DNA of 64,000 nucleotides, taken from contig JADFAE010000014.1 of NCBI GenBank assembly GCA_015665415.1, forward strand, positions 280,125 through 344,124. The letters are read 5' to 3'. A program made the translations under genes and the position numbers. Under the pieces are notes generated by a model. The model made no database searches and was not told the DNA's origin. It saw nothing but the letters and a program-made list of their open reading frames with translations. The DNA comes from Roseobacter sp. (GTDB lineage Bacteria > Pseudomonadota > Alphaproteobacteria > Rhodobacterales > Rhodobacteraceae). Within the stretch, counting starts at the first letter, position 1. Every line of letters starts with the position of its first letter. Positions 35,398-43,931 of this stretch are shown here, one piece after another.

Positions 35398-36411
35398 ATG
35401 GGCCGTTTTGGCCTTTCGCTGATACTGGGGGCGACCGTTTTGGTCGCCCTTCTTTTGCTGTCGGTCCTTTATGGGTCCTCCAATGTACCGGTGTCAGAGG
35501 TCTTTGCCGCCATTGCCTCGGGGCTGGGGTTCAGTGATGTGGAGCCGAATCCTATGCATCGGATCATCTTTGATCTGCGCCTGCCGCGTGCGCTATTCGC
35601 GGCATTGATAGGGGCTGGCTTAGGGATGGTCGGCGTGGTGCTGCAAACCACAACCAGAAACGACCTAGCAGATCCCTTTCTGTTTGGTCTGTCATCCGGA
35701 GCGGCAGCCGGAGCTGTGCTGGTCATAACCGTGACGGGGGATGTTCTGGGAGTTTGGACCCTGCCTCTTGCGGCCTTTAGCGGTGGTCTTGTTGCCTCCG
35801 GAATTGTTTTGCTGTTGGTGCGGGCCTTGCAAAGCAGCGCCCCGGAAAAGCTCATTCTGGCTGGGCTGGCTGTTTCCTTTCTTTTTGCTGCTGTCACCAA
35901 CTATTTGATATTCTCAGGTGACAACCGCGCGGCGCATTCGGTAATTTTCTGGATGCTGGGTGGGCTTGGTCTGGCCCGATGGGAAACCTTGCCGCTGGTT
36001 GCCGTAGGACTGGCCCTGATCGCAGCCTATTCCGTCTGGCGCAACCGCTGGCTAGACGCTCTCCTGACCGGAGATGTCACGGCTGCCAGTCTTGGCGTGC
36101 CGGTTGGCAGGCTGCGGACACGGATGTTCCTGATCAGCGCCTTGGCCACGGCGGCTTTTGTGTCAGTTGCTGGGGTAATCGGTTTTGTTGGCCTCATGGT
36201 GCCACATGTTGCCCGTGGGCTTGTCGGCCCTATGCACCGCAACCTCCTGCCTATGGCCGCCACCATCGGCGCGATTCTTCTCACCGCTTCTGATATCACC
36301 TCACGGCTCCTTCTTGCACCACAAGAACTTCCTGTGGGCATTGTGACAACCTCAGTTGGATCAGGGTTTGTTTTCCTTTTGCTTTTAGGCACAAAACGAG
36401 GCGTCAGATGA
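35398..36411 (+). CDS. BtuC/FecCD-type ABC permease
   Basis: 337 residues with about ten helices. Family motifs: LRLPRALFAALIGAGLGMVG, DPFLFGLSSGAAAGAV, and the coupling region FVGLMVPHVARGLVG. ATG 35398 follows the binding-protein stop by one base. It completes the importer and is the last gene of the riboswitch operon. The hairpin CGCTGCA/TGCAGCG at 36421-36449 may mark the transcript end. Confidence 0.9.
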   Translation: MGRFGLSLILGATVLVALLLLSVLYGSSNVPVSEVFAAIASGLGFSDVEPNPMHRIIFDLRLPRALFAALIGAGLGMVGVVLQTTTRNDLADPFLFGLSSGAAAGAVLVITVTGDVLGVWTLPLAAFSGGLVASGIVLLLVRALQSSAPEKLILAGLAVSFLFAAVTNYLIFSGDNRAAHSVIFWMLGGLGLARWETLPLVAVGLALIAAYSVWRNRWLDALLTGDVTAASLGVPVGRLRTRMFLISALATAAFVSVAGVIGFVGLMVPHVARGLVGPMHRNLLPMAATIGAILLTASDITSRLLLAPQELPVGIVTTSVGSGFVFLLLLGTKRGVR

Positions 36412-36441
36412 CGCAAAGACCGCTGCAGCAGTAGGCTTCTG

Positions 36442-37149
36442 TTGCAGCGTCCCGAAAGACGGCTCCGGGGGTATGCTCTAACTTTGCAAAGGGCGCTAGG
36501 CCTCGCACGCCACGCGATCCAGCCGAACAGAAGATCCTGGAATATATACCGCTTCACCTACTCAGATGTAGTTGAGCATTGCGACACAAGTAGCTGGGCA
36601 TGGAGGATTTTCCTGAAGGAACTGCAACGCGACGGTGTGGTAGTGCCATCTGCAAGAGAGGGGAAGACGCAGTATTTTGAAGTGGTTCGCACTGAAGGCC
36701 GTGCAGTCCTGCAGGGCAATGAAAGCAGCATAAAACTGCCCCCTGTTGAGCCGCATGGCGCAGAGGAAAAGGCGAATTGGGCCTATATCCATGACCACGC
36801 CTACTTCACTTTTGAGGACATAGCGCGGGTCTGCGTTGTTGGGGGTATTTGCACCCGGTTTATGGGACGGCTGCGCAAGCACGGCATCATTCGTGAATGG
36901 AGCCGCAGCGGGGGCAGGATCTTCTACACGGCAAAACAGCCTGAAGACCTCAGGGATCAGGAAAAGGCCGAGCATGCATCGGATGAAGGCGCAATCTGGA
37001 CCGCTATCCGCCATCAGAAGAAGTTCCGCCCCGTTGATCTCTTTGCAGCTCTTTCCCCTGCCCGCCCTGACATCACCCAGGGTGATATTCTGAACTACCG
37101 TCGAGTTTTGCGGACAGCAGGGTATCTGCGGGCCAGTGCCCGCACCTGA
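36442..37149 (+). CDS. Winged-helix repeat protein, Mu-like prophage type
   Basis: 235 residues as an open frame; the first 25-30 residues include the direct repeat (36483-36498) and are probably not part of the original gene. Three similar blocks of about 55 residues, each starting with Trp (WNIYRFTYSDVVEH, WAYIHDHAYFTFEDIARV, WTAIRHQKKFRPVDLFAAL), look like repeated winged-helix domains. Genes of this type occur in the early region of transposable Mu-like phages of Rhodobacterales. No transposase, capsid or tail gene is present. Function unknown. Confidence 0.6.
   Translation: MQRPERRLRGYALTLQRALGLARHAIQPNRRSWNIYRFTYSDVVEHCDTSSWAWRIFLKELQRDGVVVPSAREGKTQYFEVVRTEGRAVLQGNESSIKLPPVEPHGAEEKANWAYIHDHAYFTFEDIARVCVVGGICTRFMGRLRKHGIIREWSRSGGRIFYTAKQPEDLRDQEKAEHASDEGAIWTAIRHQKKFRPVDLFAALSPARPDITQGDILNYRRVLRTAGYLRASART
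36483..36498 (+). repeat. 16-bp direct repeat, left copy
   Basis: TTTGCAAAGGGCGCTA, identical to 43274-43289. The two copies enclose the prophage fragments, the ABC remnant, the efflux operon and its regulator. Some looser similarity extends upstream of both copies (GGGGxGTAxGCT, GCAGCAGT). Confidence 0.85.
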
Positions 37150-37158
37150 AGCCGCAAG

Positions 37159-37290
37159 ATGTGCTCTGAGACTTCCCTTTTTCTCACCCGAAACACCGGT
37201 CCCTTGCCGCCTCAGCAAAAACGCATGACCGTCGTCATCGACAGCAATGAGGATAAGATCATCTACACCTCAGGAGGCCGCCTTCAATGA
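37159..37290 (+). CDS. Small phage-type ORF (43 residues)
   Basis: Starts MCSETSLFLT and ends YTSGGRLQ; an internal ATG at 37225 gives a 21-residue form. It overlaps the next start by ATGA, with AGGAGG inside its end serving that start. Its place between two Mu-like remnants suggests part of the same early phage operon. No domain recognised. Confidence 0.4.
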   Translation: MCSETSLFLTRNTGPLPPQQKRMTVVIDSNEDKIIYTSGGRLQ

Positions 37291-37508
37291 GCAGCGATAG
37301 AGAAGTCATTGCGCTGGACGCCTGGGGCGACACCCTGCCCGACTGGATCGCCCTGCTGGTGCAGGAATGCGACCGCTCCTCGCAAAACGCAGTGGCGGCG
37401 AAGATCGCCTTCAGCCCGGCCGTGGTCAGTCAGGCCAAGGTCGAGACCTCCATTCCGTCTGATCGTGACACCTGCGCCTTAACCAATTCTACCCGAATTG
37501 CGCCGTAA
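37287..37508 (+). pseudogene. Truncated Mu-like phage regulator
   Basis: About 50 residues (WGDTLPDWIALLVQECDRSS and SPAVVSQ) resemble the N-terminal HTH region of small regulators in Rhodobacter-type Mu-like phages. Homology-like sequence stops at about 37437, where the DNA becomes an ABC-exporter gene in the opposite strand; the remaining frame to the stop is foreign. The gene is therefore broken. Confidence 0.6.
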
Positions 37509-37747
37509 ACCCGTGTGTCATAGACGCGCCAGATCACCGCCAGCCCGATCAACAAGGCCGTAAACCCTGCCAGCTGCCAAAAGGAAGTGCTGCGCCCCTC
37601 CAGCAGGTCATCGATAGCAAAACCGATGAACAGCGGGATCAACGCCAATAGTCCCGTCTCGGCAAGGCTAATGACCCAAGTCAGGGCAATACGCTGACGA
37701 AACACCCGAAACAGGGCACCAACAGTCTGGGAATGGTCAGTCAACAC
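37430..37747 (-). pseudogene. Truncated ABC exporter membrane-domain gene
   Basis: The first 100-105 residues of an ABC transporter six-helix membrane protein (LIPLFIGFAIDDLLEG, then helix and VIWRVYDTRVYGAIRVEL) are intact. The frame ends at the prophage junction near 37437 instead of continuing through helices 3-6. The start lies 9 bp after the DUF2141 stop, so it was once the last gene of the efflux operon. Loss of function is likely. Confidence 0.7.
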
Positions 37748-37756
37748 GGCAGATGA

Positions 37757-38171
37757 CTACTCATAGTGGACCATGATACGAACCGGACCCGGGAGAAAAG
37801 AGGCCGCAGTAAAACCGGGGTTATCTCCGGGGGGCGGGGCACCGGACGCGCCCAGACCTTCCAGAAGTGTATTTCCATTAAAATTGAGATCCTGATCGCT
37901 GTACTCATCGTGGAACAGGAAAATGGCATAGAGCCCGGCAGTCAGGGAGGGAAACTGATGTACCACCTGCCCCTTGCTGGCTGGAACTGCGGCAAAATCT
38001 ACGGCCTTGTCGAAGTTCAGACTGTCAAAGGCCTGTGCTTGGTCGAAAACGGCAACCAGCACCTGACCTTGATCATTGCGCAGCCCCTCAACTGTCAGGG
38101 TGACCCCATCTGCAAGGGCGCAAAGTGGTAAAAGGGCTGCGGAAAGGATGAGAGCAAAAGAGTTTGTTCAT
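37757..38171 (-). pseudogene. DUF2141 protein gene with a one-base frameshift
   Basis: The ATG at 38171-38169 overlaps the stop of the RND gene (ATGA). It encodes MNKLF and then leaves the frame. One base later the other frame reads ALILSAALLPLCALADGV, a normal signal peptide, and the rest of a DUF2141 domain (LTVEGLRNDQGQVLVAVFD, GLYAIFLFHDE) to 37757. The shift falls in the run of four A at 38156-38159 (T on the coding strand); three would restore the gene. It may be inactive, or a sequencing or phase-variation event. Confidence 0.75.
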
Positions 38172-41100
38172 GGGGTAGCCTCGGTGGTTGAATTGGGATG
38201 AGAGGTCGGTTTGAACACCCCGATTATGTCCTCTGAAATGGCGATCAACACTGGCACGAGCAGCAGCATCAAGGCTGTGCCAAACAGCTCGCCAAAGGCC
38301 AGCGATACGGCTGCTGGGATCAGATATTGCGCCTGTTCTGAGGTTTCGGTCAAAAGCGGTAACAGGCCGATGACCGTGGTGGCCGTGGTCAGGAAGATGG
38401 CCTGAAACCGGCCAATGCCTGCGTCATGCAGGGCCACGGCCACGGTTTCGCCTGCGTCACGGGCCTGATTGTAGCGGGTGATCATGACCAGACTGTCATT
38501 CACCACCACCCCGGTCAGCGCCAGCATGCCAAAGAAGGAAAACAGAGACAGCGAAATGCCCATGATCATATGTCCGACGGAGGCCGCGATAAAGCCAAAC
38601 GGAACAATCGCCAGGATCACAACGGGTTGCCAATAGCTCTTTAGCGGCACCGCCATCAGTACATAGATCAGCACCGCGGCCAGGGTCAGCGCCCGGATCA
38701 GCCCGCCCTGGATCTCCCCCATTTCCTCCAACTCACCTGCGGCGACAATCTTGACGGTGGGGTAATTTGCAGCAAGCTCAGGCACCAGCTTTTCAAACAC
38801 CGCCTGCCCTACCTCTGCAGGGGCCACGCGGGTCCGGTCGATTGAGGCGGTAACGGTGTTCATCCGACGGCCATCCCGCCTGTGCACCGAACCGGATACA
38901 TAAGCGCCTTCGACCTCGGCCACAGTATCGAGCGGCACCCAGACACCGGTGTCACTGCGCAATCTGGTCTGCATCAGGTCGTTGATCGTGTCGCGGGCCG
39001 CGCGGGCGTTTTGTACGATCACGCGGACCTCCGACCCGTCGCGACGCACTCGGGTGATCTCGGCGCCGCCAAATCCGTTGCCGATCTGACTGGCCAGCGT
39101 TTCCGCAGTAAAACCAAGGTTACGTGCCTCAGAGCGCAGGCGCAGCTTCAGCTCTGGTTGGCCACCAACCAGCCCGTCGCGGATGTTGTTCACCCCGTCA
39201 ATGGCCATCAGAAAGCTGCGCATGTCATCACTGGCGGCGCGCAAGGATTGCTCGTCCTTGGACATCAGGCGGATACTGAACCCACCGGCCAAGGCCTCGG
39301 ATCCACTGAATTCCAACTCATTAGCGCCCTCAACAGCGCCGACCCTGTCGCGCCAGGCCCGAACGACATCGAGGATTGGCACCTCGGGGCGTTCGGCCAC
39401 AGGCAGCATCTCTGCATAGATCTGCGCACTGCCAGCCCCGTCAACGATGGTAAAAAAGGTTTGGATGGGGGCGTGTTCCATCCCCGCAGCGGCCGCCAAT
39501 TCAGAGTTCAACGCACGGCCTTCGGATTCGATCCGGTCAATATTGTCGCGTGTCAGCACAAAAGGCGCTCGGGCGTCCATTTCCAAGTTTACGGTAATCA
39601 ACTGTCCAGGCACATCCGGGAAAAAGACGGTTTTCACCTTCCCCTTGGCCAGCATCCCCAACCCCAGCGCGGCTGCAGAAAGGAACAGGATCAATACGGC
39701 GTATCGGTGGCGCAGGGAAAACTCCAACACCGGGCGATAGATATGGTCTCTGAACCACATCAAGCCCCCCTGGGCACTGTCCTGAACGCGCCCCCAGAGA
39801 CGGGTCAACAGATAGCGACGCGGGTTGTCCAACGGCACATGCGCCAGATGGGCGGGCAGGATGAATTTGCTTTCGATCAGTGAAAAGATCAGCGACAGGA
39901 TGACGACGCCGGAAAAGCCCGCCAGCACCTTGCCCAATGGATTGTCGATCAACAGTAGCGGGTAGAAGGCGGCAATGGTGGTTAGCACGCCAAAAACCGT
40001 GGCCACGGCGACCCGCTCGACTCCACGTTCTGTGCCTTTGATATTGTCGTCACACTTTCTGCGTTCTTCAAAAACGCTTTCGCCCACAACAACGGCGTCA
40101 TCCACCAGAATACCAAGTGCGATGATCAGGCCAAATGTGGTGACATCATTCAGCGAGTAATCAACCCACTTTGACCCGGCCACCGCCAGCGCCCCCATGA
40201 CCGAGATCGGGATGCCCATGGCGACCCAGAAAGCCAGCCGGACATTCAGGAAGATCGACAGCATCAGGGTGACCAGCAGCAACCCCTGCACCCCGTTTGA
40301 ACGAAGCAGCGCCAAGCGGTCCGAGATATAGCCCGCACTGTCCCCCCAAACTTCGACGTCGATCGTGGGGGGCAACTGTGGTTCAAACTCTTCCACCACC
40401 TCCCGGACCACCCGGCTGATATCCAGCAGGTTCTCCTTTTGGCCGATCAGCACCTCCATGCCGATCGTGGGATTTCCGTTCAGGCGAAACAGAAAGTCGC
40501 CATCGAGAAACCCATCCTCGACACGGGCGATATCCAACAGGGGCACAAAAGAGCCATCTGGGCGCTCAATGATCGGCAAAGCCGCATATTCCGGGGCGTA
40601 GCGGGCGCGGTCATCGGCTCGCAAAAAGATGGTGCCGCCCTGGGTGCGCAGTTGACCTGCCTGGAAGGTCAGCGAGTTGGACTGGATGGCTTTGGTGACA
40701 TCCGCCACGTTTAGGCCAAACTGGCGCAGACGTTCGGGGTCAACCTCAATCCGCAATTCGCGCGGGATCAAGCCCCAGATCTTCAGGCGGGAAAGTTCAG
40801 GTTCCGCCAGCAGGGTTTCTCTTAAACGCTGCGCAAGGGTCTGCAGAGTGGCAGGGTCGGTCTGCCCATGCAGGTTCACGTAGAGCGCCGGAAAATCATA
40901 CCCCGAGGCCTCGATCACCGGGCGGCGTGCCTTGTCTGGCAAGTCGGTCAGTCCATCGATGCGAATGCGGACCCGATCCAGCACTTTTTGCAGCTTTTCG
41001 CCCCCGGCGCGGCGGACAGAGATGCTGGAATAGCCGTTGCCGGATTGTGAAGTGATGGAGCGTACCCCCTGCAAGCCTTCGAGTGCCTGCTCAACCTTTT

Positions 41101-41296
41101 GGGTGACCAATTCGTCAACCTGAGAGGCCGTGGCACCGGGGTAGTCGATGGTGATCGTGACGCTTTCCGGCGGAATGCGGGGGAACCCTTCGATCCGGAT
41201 CGACAGTACCGTTTGCACGCCAAGGAACAGGATCAGAGCCATCATGAGATTGGCAGCGACCGGGTTGCGGATGAACCAGGATATCAGTGCATGCAT
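38168..41296 (-). CDS. RND family efflux permease
   Basis: 1042 residues, twelve transmembrane helices and two large periplasmic loops, as in AcrB/HAE1 proteins. The N-terminus MHALISWFIRNPVAANLMMA matches the family. TM4 has the proton-relay Asp pair in GILVDDAVVVGESVFEE. Drug or solvent efflux driven by protons is likely, with the upstream fusion protein and an outer membrane channel that is not in this window. GGAGGAG precedes the ATG; the gene is coupled to the MFP gene. Confidence 0.92.
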   Translation of the reverse strand: MHALISWFIRNPVAANLMMALILFLGVQTVLSIRIEGFPRIPPESVTITIDYPGATASQVDELVTQKVEQALEGLQGVRSITSQSGNGYSSISVRRAGGEKLQKVLDRVRIRIDGLTDLPDKARRPVIEASGYDFPALYVNLHGQTDPATLQTLAQRLRETLLAEPELSRLKIWGLIPRELRIEVDPERLRQFGLNVADVTKAIQSNSLTFQAGQLRTQGGTIFLRADDRARYAPEYAALPIIERPDGSFVPLLDIARVEDGFLDGDFLFRLNGNPTIGMEVLIGQKENLLDISRVVREVVEEFEPQLPPTIDVEVWGDSAGYISDRLALLRSNGVQGLLLVTLMLSIFLNVRLAFWVAMGIPISVMGALAVAGSKWVDYSLNDVTTFGLIIALGILVDDAVVVGESVFEERRKCDDNIKGTERGVERVAVATVFGVLTTIAAFYPLLLIDNPLGKVLAGFSGVVILSLIFSLIESKFILPAHLAHVPLDNPRRYLLTRLWGRVQDSAQGGLMWFRDHIYRPVLEFSLRHRYAVLILFLSAAALGLGMLAKGKVKTVFFPDVPGQLITVNLEMDARAPFVLTRDNIDRIESEGRALNSELAAAAGMEHAPIQTFFTIVDGAGSAQIYAEMLPVAERPEVPILDVVRAWRDRVGAVEGANELEFSGSEALAGGFSIRLMSKDEQSLRAASDDMRSFLMAIDGVNNIRDGLVGGQPELKLRLRSEARNLGFTAETLASQIGNGFGGAEITRVRRDGSEVRVIVQNARAARDTINDLMQTRLRSDTGVWVPLDTVAEVEGAYVSGSVHRRDGRRMNTVTASIDRTRVAPAEVGQAVFEKLVPELAANYPTVKIVAAGELEEMGEIQGGLIRALTLAAVLIYVLMAVPLKSYWQPVVILAIVPFGFIAASVGHMIMGISLSLFSFFGMLALTGVVVNDSLVMITRYNQARDAGETVAVALHDAGIGRFQAIFLTTATTVIGLLPLLTETSEQAQYLIPAAVSLAFGELFGTALMLLLVPVLIAISEDIIGVFKPTSHPNSTTEATP

Positions 41297-41299
41297 GGG

Positions 41300-42457
41300 T
41301 CACTCCTCCACCGGTTTGGGCGTGACGCTTTGGCCCGGGAGGAAGGAGGCCAGCGGTGTCTTTGCCACACGCCAATTCCCTGATGAACTTGCCAAATCTG
41401 GAAGTGCGATGGTGATTTTTCCGTCAGAGCGAAATAGCACATTGGGGCTGTGGCGCAGCAGCTGGTCCAGTCCATCCACCAACCAGATATGCCCGGCTCG
41501 GGTCATGGTGGATTCTGGCAGAGTCAGCGTATTGGCAAGTTCGCGCCCCTTAAATGTGACACGCATGAAATCCCCCCCTAGCACGCCTTGGGTAGGGTTC
41601 GTCACTTCAAGATATATGCGTATTTGCCGGGTCAGTGGATCCAGAAATCCCCCACCTTGGCGAATGTGGGCGGTCCCAAGCGGGTGACCATCACGGTGAA
41701 ACAGTTCGGCCTGACCACCTGCAATCGGATGCTCCAACAATGCCCAATCTTCTTGACTGAGTTCTACCATCAGCTCGAATTGATTGTCATCCGAAAGGGT
41801 AAGCAAGGCTTCGCTCGCCGATACGGTCTGGCCAAGACTGGCAGAGCGCTGGGTCACAAAGCCCGAAAAAGGCGCAGTAACGCTGGTGTCGGCCAATTGC
41901 TGGCGGGCAGCGGTAAGCTGGGCGTGGGCTGACGCGACCGAGCGTTCTGCAATCCGCAGATCTGGCAGACGCAGTGCAAGATCGTTTGGAGGTTTTGTAC
42001 CATCGCGCTGAAACTGTTTGCGCGCGACTATCACGTTGTTCTGGGCCCGCAATCGTGCCAATAGCGCCTCTTCCAAGGCCATTTCAGCCGCCGCTACGGC
42101 CGTTTCATATTGGCTGCGCTCAATCTCAAACAAAGGGGTCCCGGCTGCAACTCTGGTCCCGGCCAAGGCGCCCTCATGCACGGTCAGAATTCGACCGGAA
42201 ACTGCGGCCCGGATTTCGGCATTCCATTGCGGACGCAGCTCAGCAAAAACCGAGATCCGCGCTGCGGTTTTGGCCTGTTCGACCGCAACCACAGAAACCA
42301 TCTGTGCGGGCGACGGCACATCGCTGCGCGCTACATCCACCGTATCCTCGATTTCGGACAAGACAACCAAAACGGCGGCAAGCACAACAACAGCAAACAC
42401 AATAAACACCCAACGGCGGGCGGCCGTGGTTTTTGTTTCCAATGATTTCTTGGGCAA
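41300..42457 (-). CDS. RND efflux periplasmic adaptor (membrane fusion protein)
   Basis: About 385 residues. The open frame reaches back to 42568 but that would cover the operator and the TetR gene, so I place the start at TTG 42457, with AAGGGG five bases upstream. A membrane anchor (WVFIVFAVVVLAAVLVVL) is followed by a lipoyl/barrel-sandwich (VSGRILTVHEGALAGTRVAAGTPLFEI), a helical hairpin, and TAPFSGFVTQRSASLGQTV. Connects the RND pump to the outer membrane channel. The start codon is uncertain. Confidence 0.85.
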   Translation of the reverse strand: MPKKSLETKTTAARRWVFIVFAVVVLAAVLVVLSEIEDTVDVARSDVPSPAQMVSVVAVEQAKTAARISVFAELRPQWNAEIRAAVSGRILTVHEGALAGTRVAAGTPLFEIERSQYETAVAAAEMALEEALLARLRAQNNVIVARKQFQRDGTKPPNDLALRLPDLRIAERSVASAHAQLTAARQQLADTSVTAPFSGFVTQRSASLGQTVSASEALLTLSDDNQFELMVELSQEDWALLEHPIAGGQAELFHRDGHPLGTAHIRQGGGFLDPLTRQIRIYLEVTNPTQGVLGGDFMRVTFKGRELANTLTLPESTMTRAGHIWLVDGLDQLLRHSPNVLFRSDGKITIALPDLASSSGNWRVAKTPLASFLPGQSVTPKPVEE

Positions 42458-42530
42458 AGCGGTCCCCTTCAAGCGGCAATTAGGCGAATCCAAGTCTGTG
42501 TTGCAATCCTCGGTGATTTCACATATATAG

Positions 42531-42548
42531 TGAACGATCGTTCGTTCA
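42531..42548. promoter_or_regulatory. TetR-type operator
   Basis: TGAACGA-TCGT-TCGTTCA is a perfect 7-4-7 inverted repeat, with the 12-bp palindrome GAACGATCGTTC inside. It lies between the divergent efflux and regulator genes, 11 bp before the regulator ATG, beside an AT-rich TATATAG. It is the likely site of autoregulation and efflux control. Confidence 0.78.
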
Positions 42549-42558
42549 AGAGGCGGAA

Positions 42559-43173
42559 ATGACAACACCTGACAGCCCCCCCAGCAAACGGGACAAAGAA
42601 CTGGCTGCGCGCCGGTACAAGATCCTGGAGGCCGCCGTGATGTGCTTTCTTGAAAATGGCTTTCATCAGACCGGTGTGCGTGACATTGCCAGTAAGGCGG
42701 GCGTAAGTCTGGGAAACCTCTATAATCATTTTTCGAGCAAGCATGACGTTCTGATTGAAATCGCCCGGCTTGAACGTGCTGAACTAGATCCCTTTATTCG
42801 GCAGCTGGAAAAACCGGGGCCGGTGTTGAAGATCTTCGACCGGTTCGTCAGCGGCTATGCAAAATATCTCTCGGCGCCGGAAAACATAATTCTCTCCATC
42901 GAGATCAGCAGTGAGGCCATCCGTAAGGAAGACCTGGGAAGCCTTTTTTCTGAAAACCGACAGGCTTTGGTTGAGGCCTTGCAACGCCTGGCACAACGGG
43001 GTGTAGATGAGGGTGTTTTTCACCTAAAAATCGAGCCTGAGGAAGCCTCGCAAATGGTTCTGGAACTCATCGAGGGCCGAGCCTACCACAGCGTACTCAT
43101 GGGCGCGACCATGCGAAGACTGATCCCAGGTTTGAAGAACTTTCTTTGCTCCGCCCTGGGGGCGTCCACATAA
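42559..43173 (+). CDS. TetR/AcrR family regulator
   Basis: 204 residues. HTH at about 12-58 (YKILEAAVMCFLENGFHQTGVRDIASKAGVSLGNLYNHFSSK). The remaining helices should form the ligand pocket and dimer face. It is divergent from the efflux operon, with a shared operator, so it most likely represses the pump until a substrate binds. Confidence 0.92.
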   Translation: MTTPDSPPSKRDKELAARRYKILEAAVMCFLENGFHQTGVRDIASKAGVSLGNLYNHFSSKHDVLIEIARLERAELDPFIRQLEKPGPVLKIFDRFVSGYAKYLSAPENIILSIEISSEAIRKEDLGSLFSENRQALVEALQRLAQRGVDEGVFHLKIEPEEASQMVLELIEGRAYHSVLMGATMRRLIPGLKNFLCSALGAST

Positions 43174-43273
43174 CTCTCCCCTGAAATAATCTCACTGAAA
43201 CTCTTGCCGCTAACCGGATCCTCACGCCGCGCCGCAGCAGTTTCAAGCTAAGCACTTGGGGAGTAGGCTGGAG

Positions 43274-43289
43274 TTTGCAAAGGGCGCTA
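43274..43289 (+). repeat. 16-bp direct repeat, right copy
   Basis: TTTGCAAAGGGCGCTA, identical to 36483-36498. It is in the gap between the TetR gene and the BrnA gene and marks the right edge of the accessory block. Confidence 0.85.
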
Positions 43290-43311
43290 ACTGCGCATAG
43301 CTGCCTCCTCC

Positions 43312-43671
43312 TCACTCTCCACTGCCCTGCCTCAACTCTCGGGCCAGGGCATGGGCGCGCAGGCTGATGCGGGCGATGGTGTTGTCGCCCTCATGGGCCT
43401 GGATATGGCCGCTCAGCAGCGCCAGCCAGTAGATCCGCAGGATCGCATTGATGCGGCGGCTGTAGTTGGGGCCCAGCTTGCGGAACCATTTCACCATATC
43501 TGCGTCCAGCCGGATCGTCACCCGGGTCTTGGGCCGGTCCAGCCGCTGCCAGCTGTCGAGCCCGTCCCAATCCGCAGGCAGGCTCTGGTCCAGCCACTCT
43601 TGGCGCAGCCGCTGCTGCAGCGCGTCCAGCTCCAGCTGCATTTCATTGTCATGGTGCTGTTTGCTGGGCAT
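43312..43671 (-). CDS. BrnA-like antitoxin
   Basis: 119 residues from ATG 43671 (MPSKQHHDNEMQLELDALQQ). The C-terminal part KTRVTIRLDADMVKWFRKLG and NYSRRINAILRIYW is the ribbon-helix-helix pattern of BrnA (DUF4415). BrnA normally neutralises and is co-transcribed with BrnT; no BrnT gene is visible next to it. It may be an orphan antitoxin or a regulator. The region 43672-43931 holds no other gene. Confidence 0.75.
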   Translation of the reverse strand: MPSKQHHDNEMQLELDALQQRLRQEWLDQSLPADWDGLDSWQRLDRPKTRVTIRLDADMVKWFRKLGPNYSRRINAILRIYWLALLSGHIQAHEGDNTIARISLRAHALARELRQGSGE

Positions 43672-43931
43672 CGGCGGATCTCTGTTTGTGGGTGATCTGT
43701 TTGCGGGCGATTGGGGATCCTGGGGGGCTTGCCTTTCAAAAACACAAGCGGTGCGGCCGCAGCCCGGGCAACATCGCGCCCCCGCTCGGCGCAGCGCCCC
43801 GCGCCCGGTTGCGGCGACGACCTCCCTGCCAAGGTCTGCCGTCCTGCTGTACGGGCGGTGCATGAGAGGTGCACGCCTGTCACCCCCTGTTTTTCTTGCC
43901 TCCGCCGCCGTTTGTAGCTAGAGCCAGTCCC

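Noticed and set aside
42458..42568. Longer N-terminus for the efflux adaptor (start at 42568)
   Set aside because: It would run through the TetR operator and into the regulator gene; the TTG at 42457 has a good ribosome site and leads straight to the membrane anchor.
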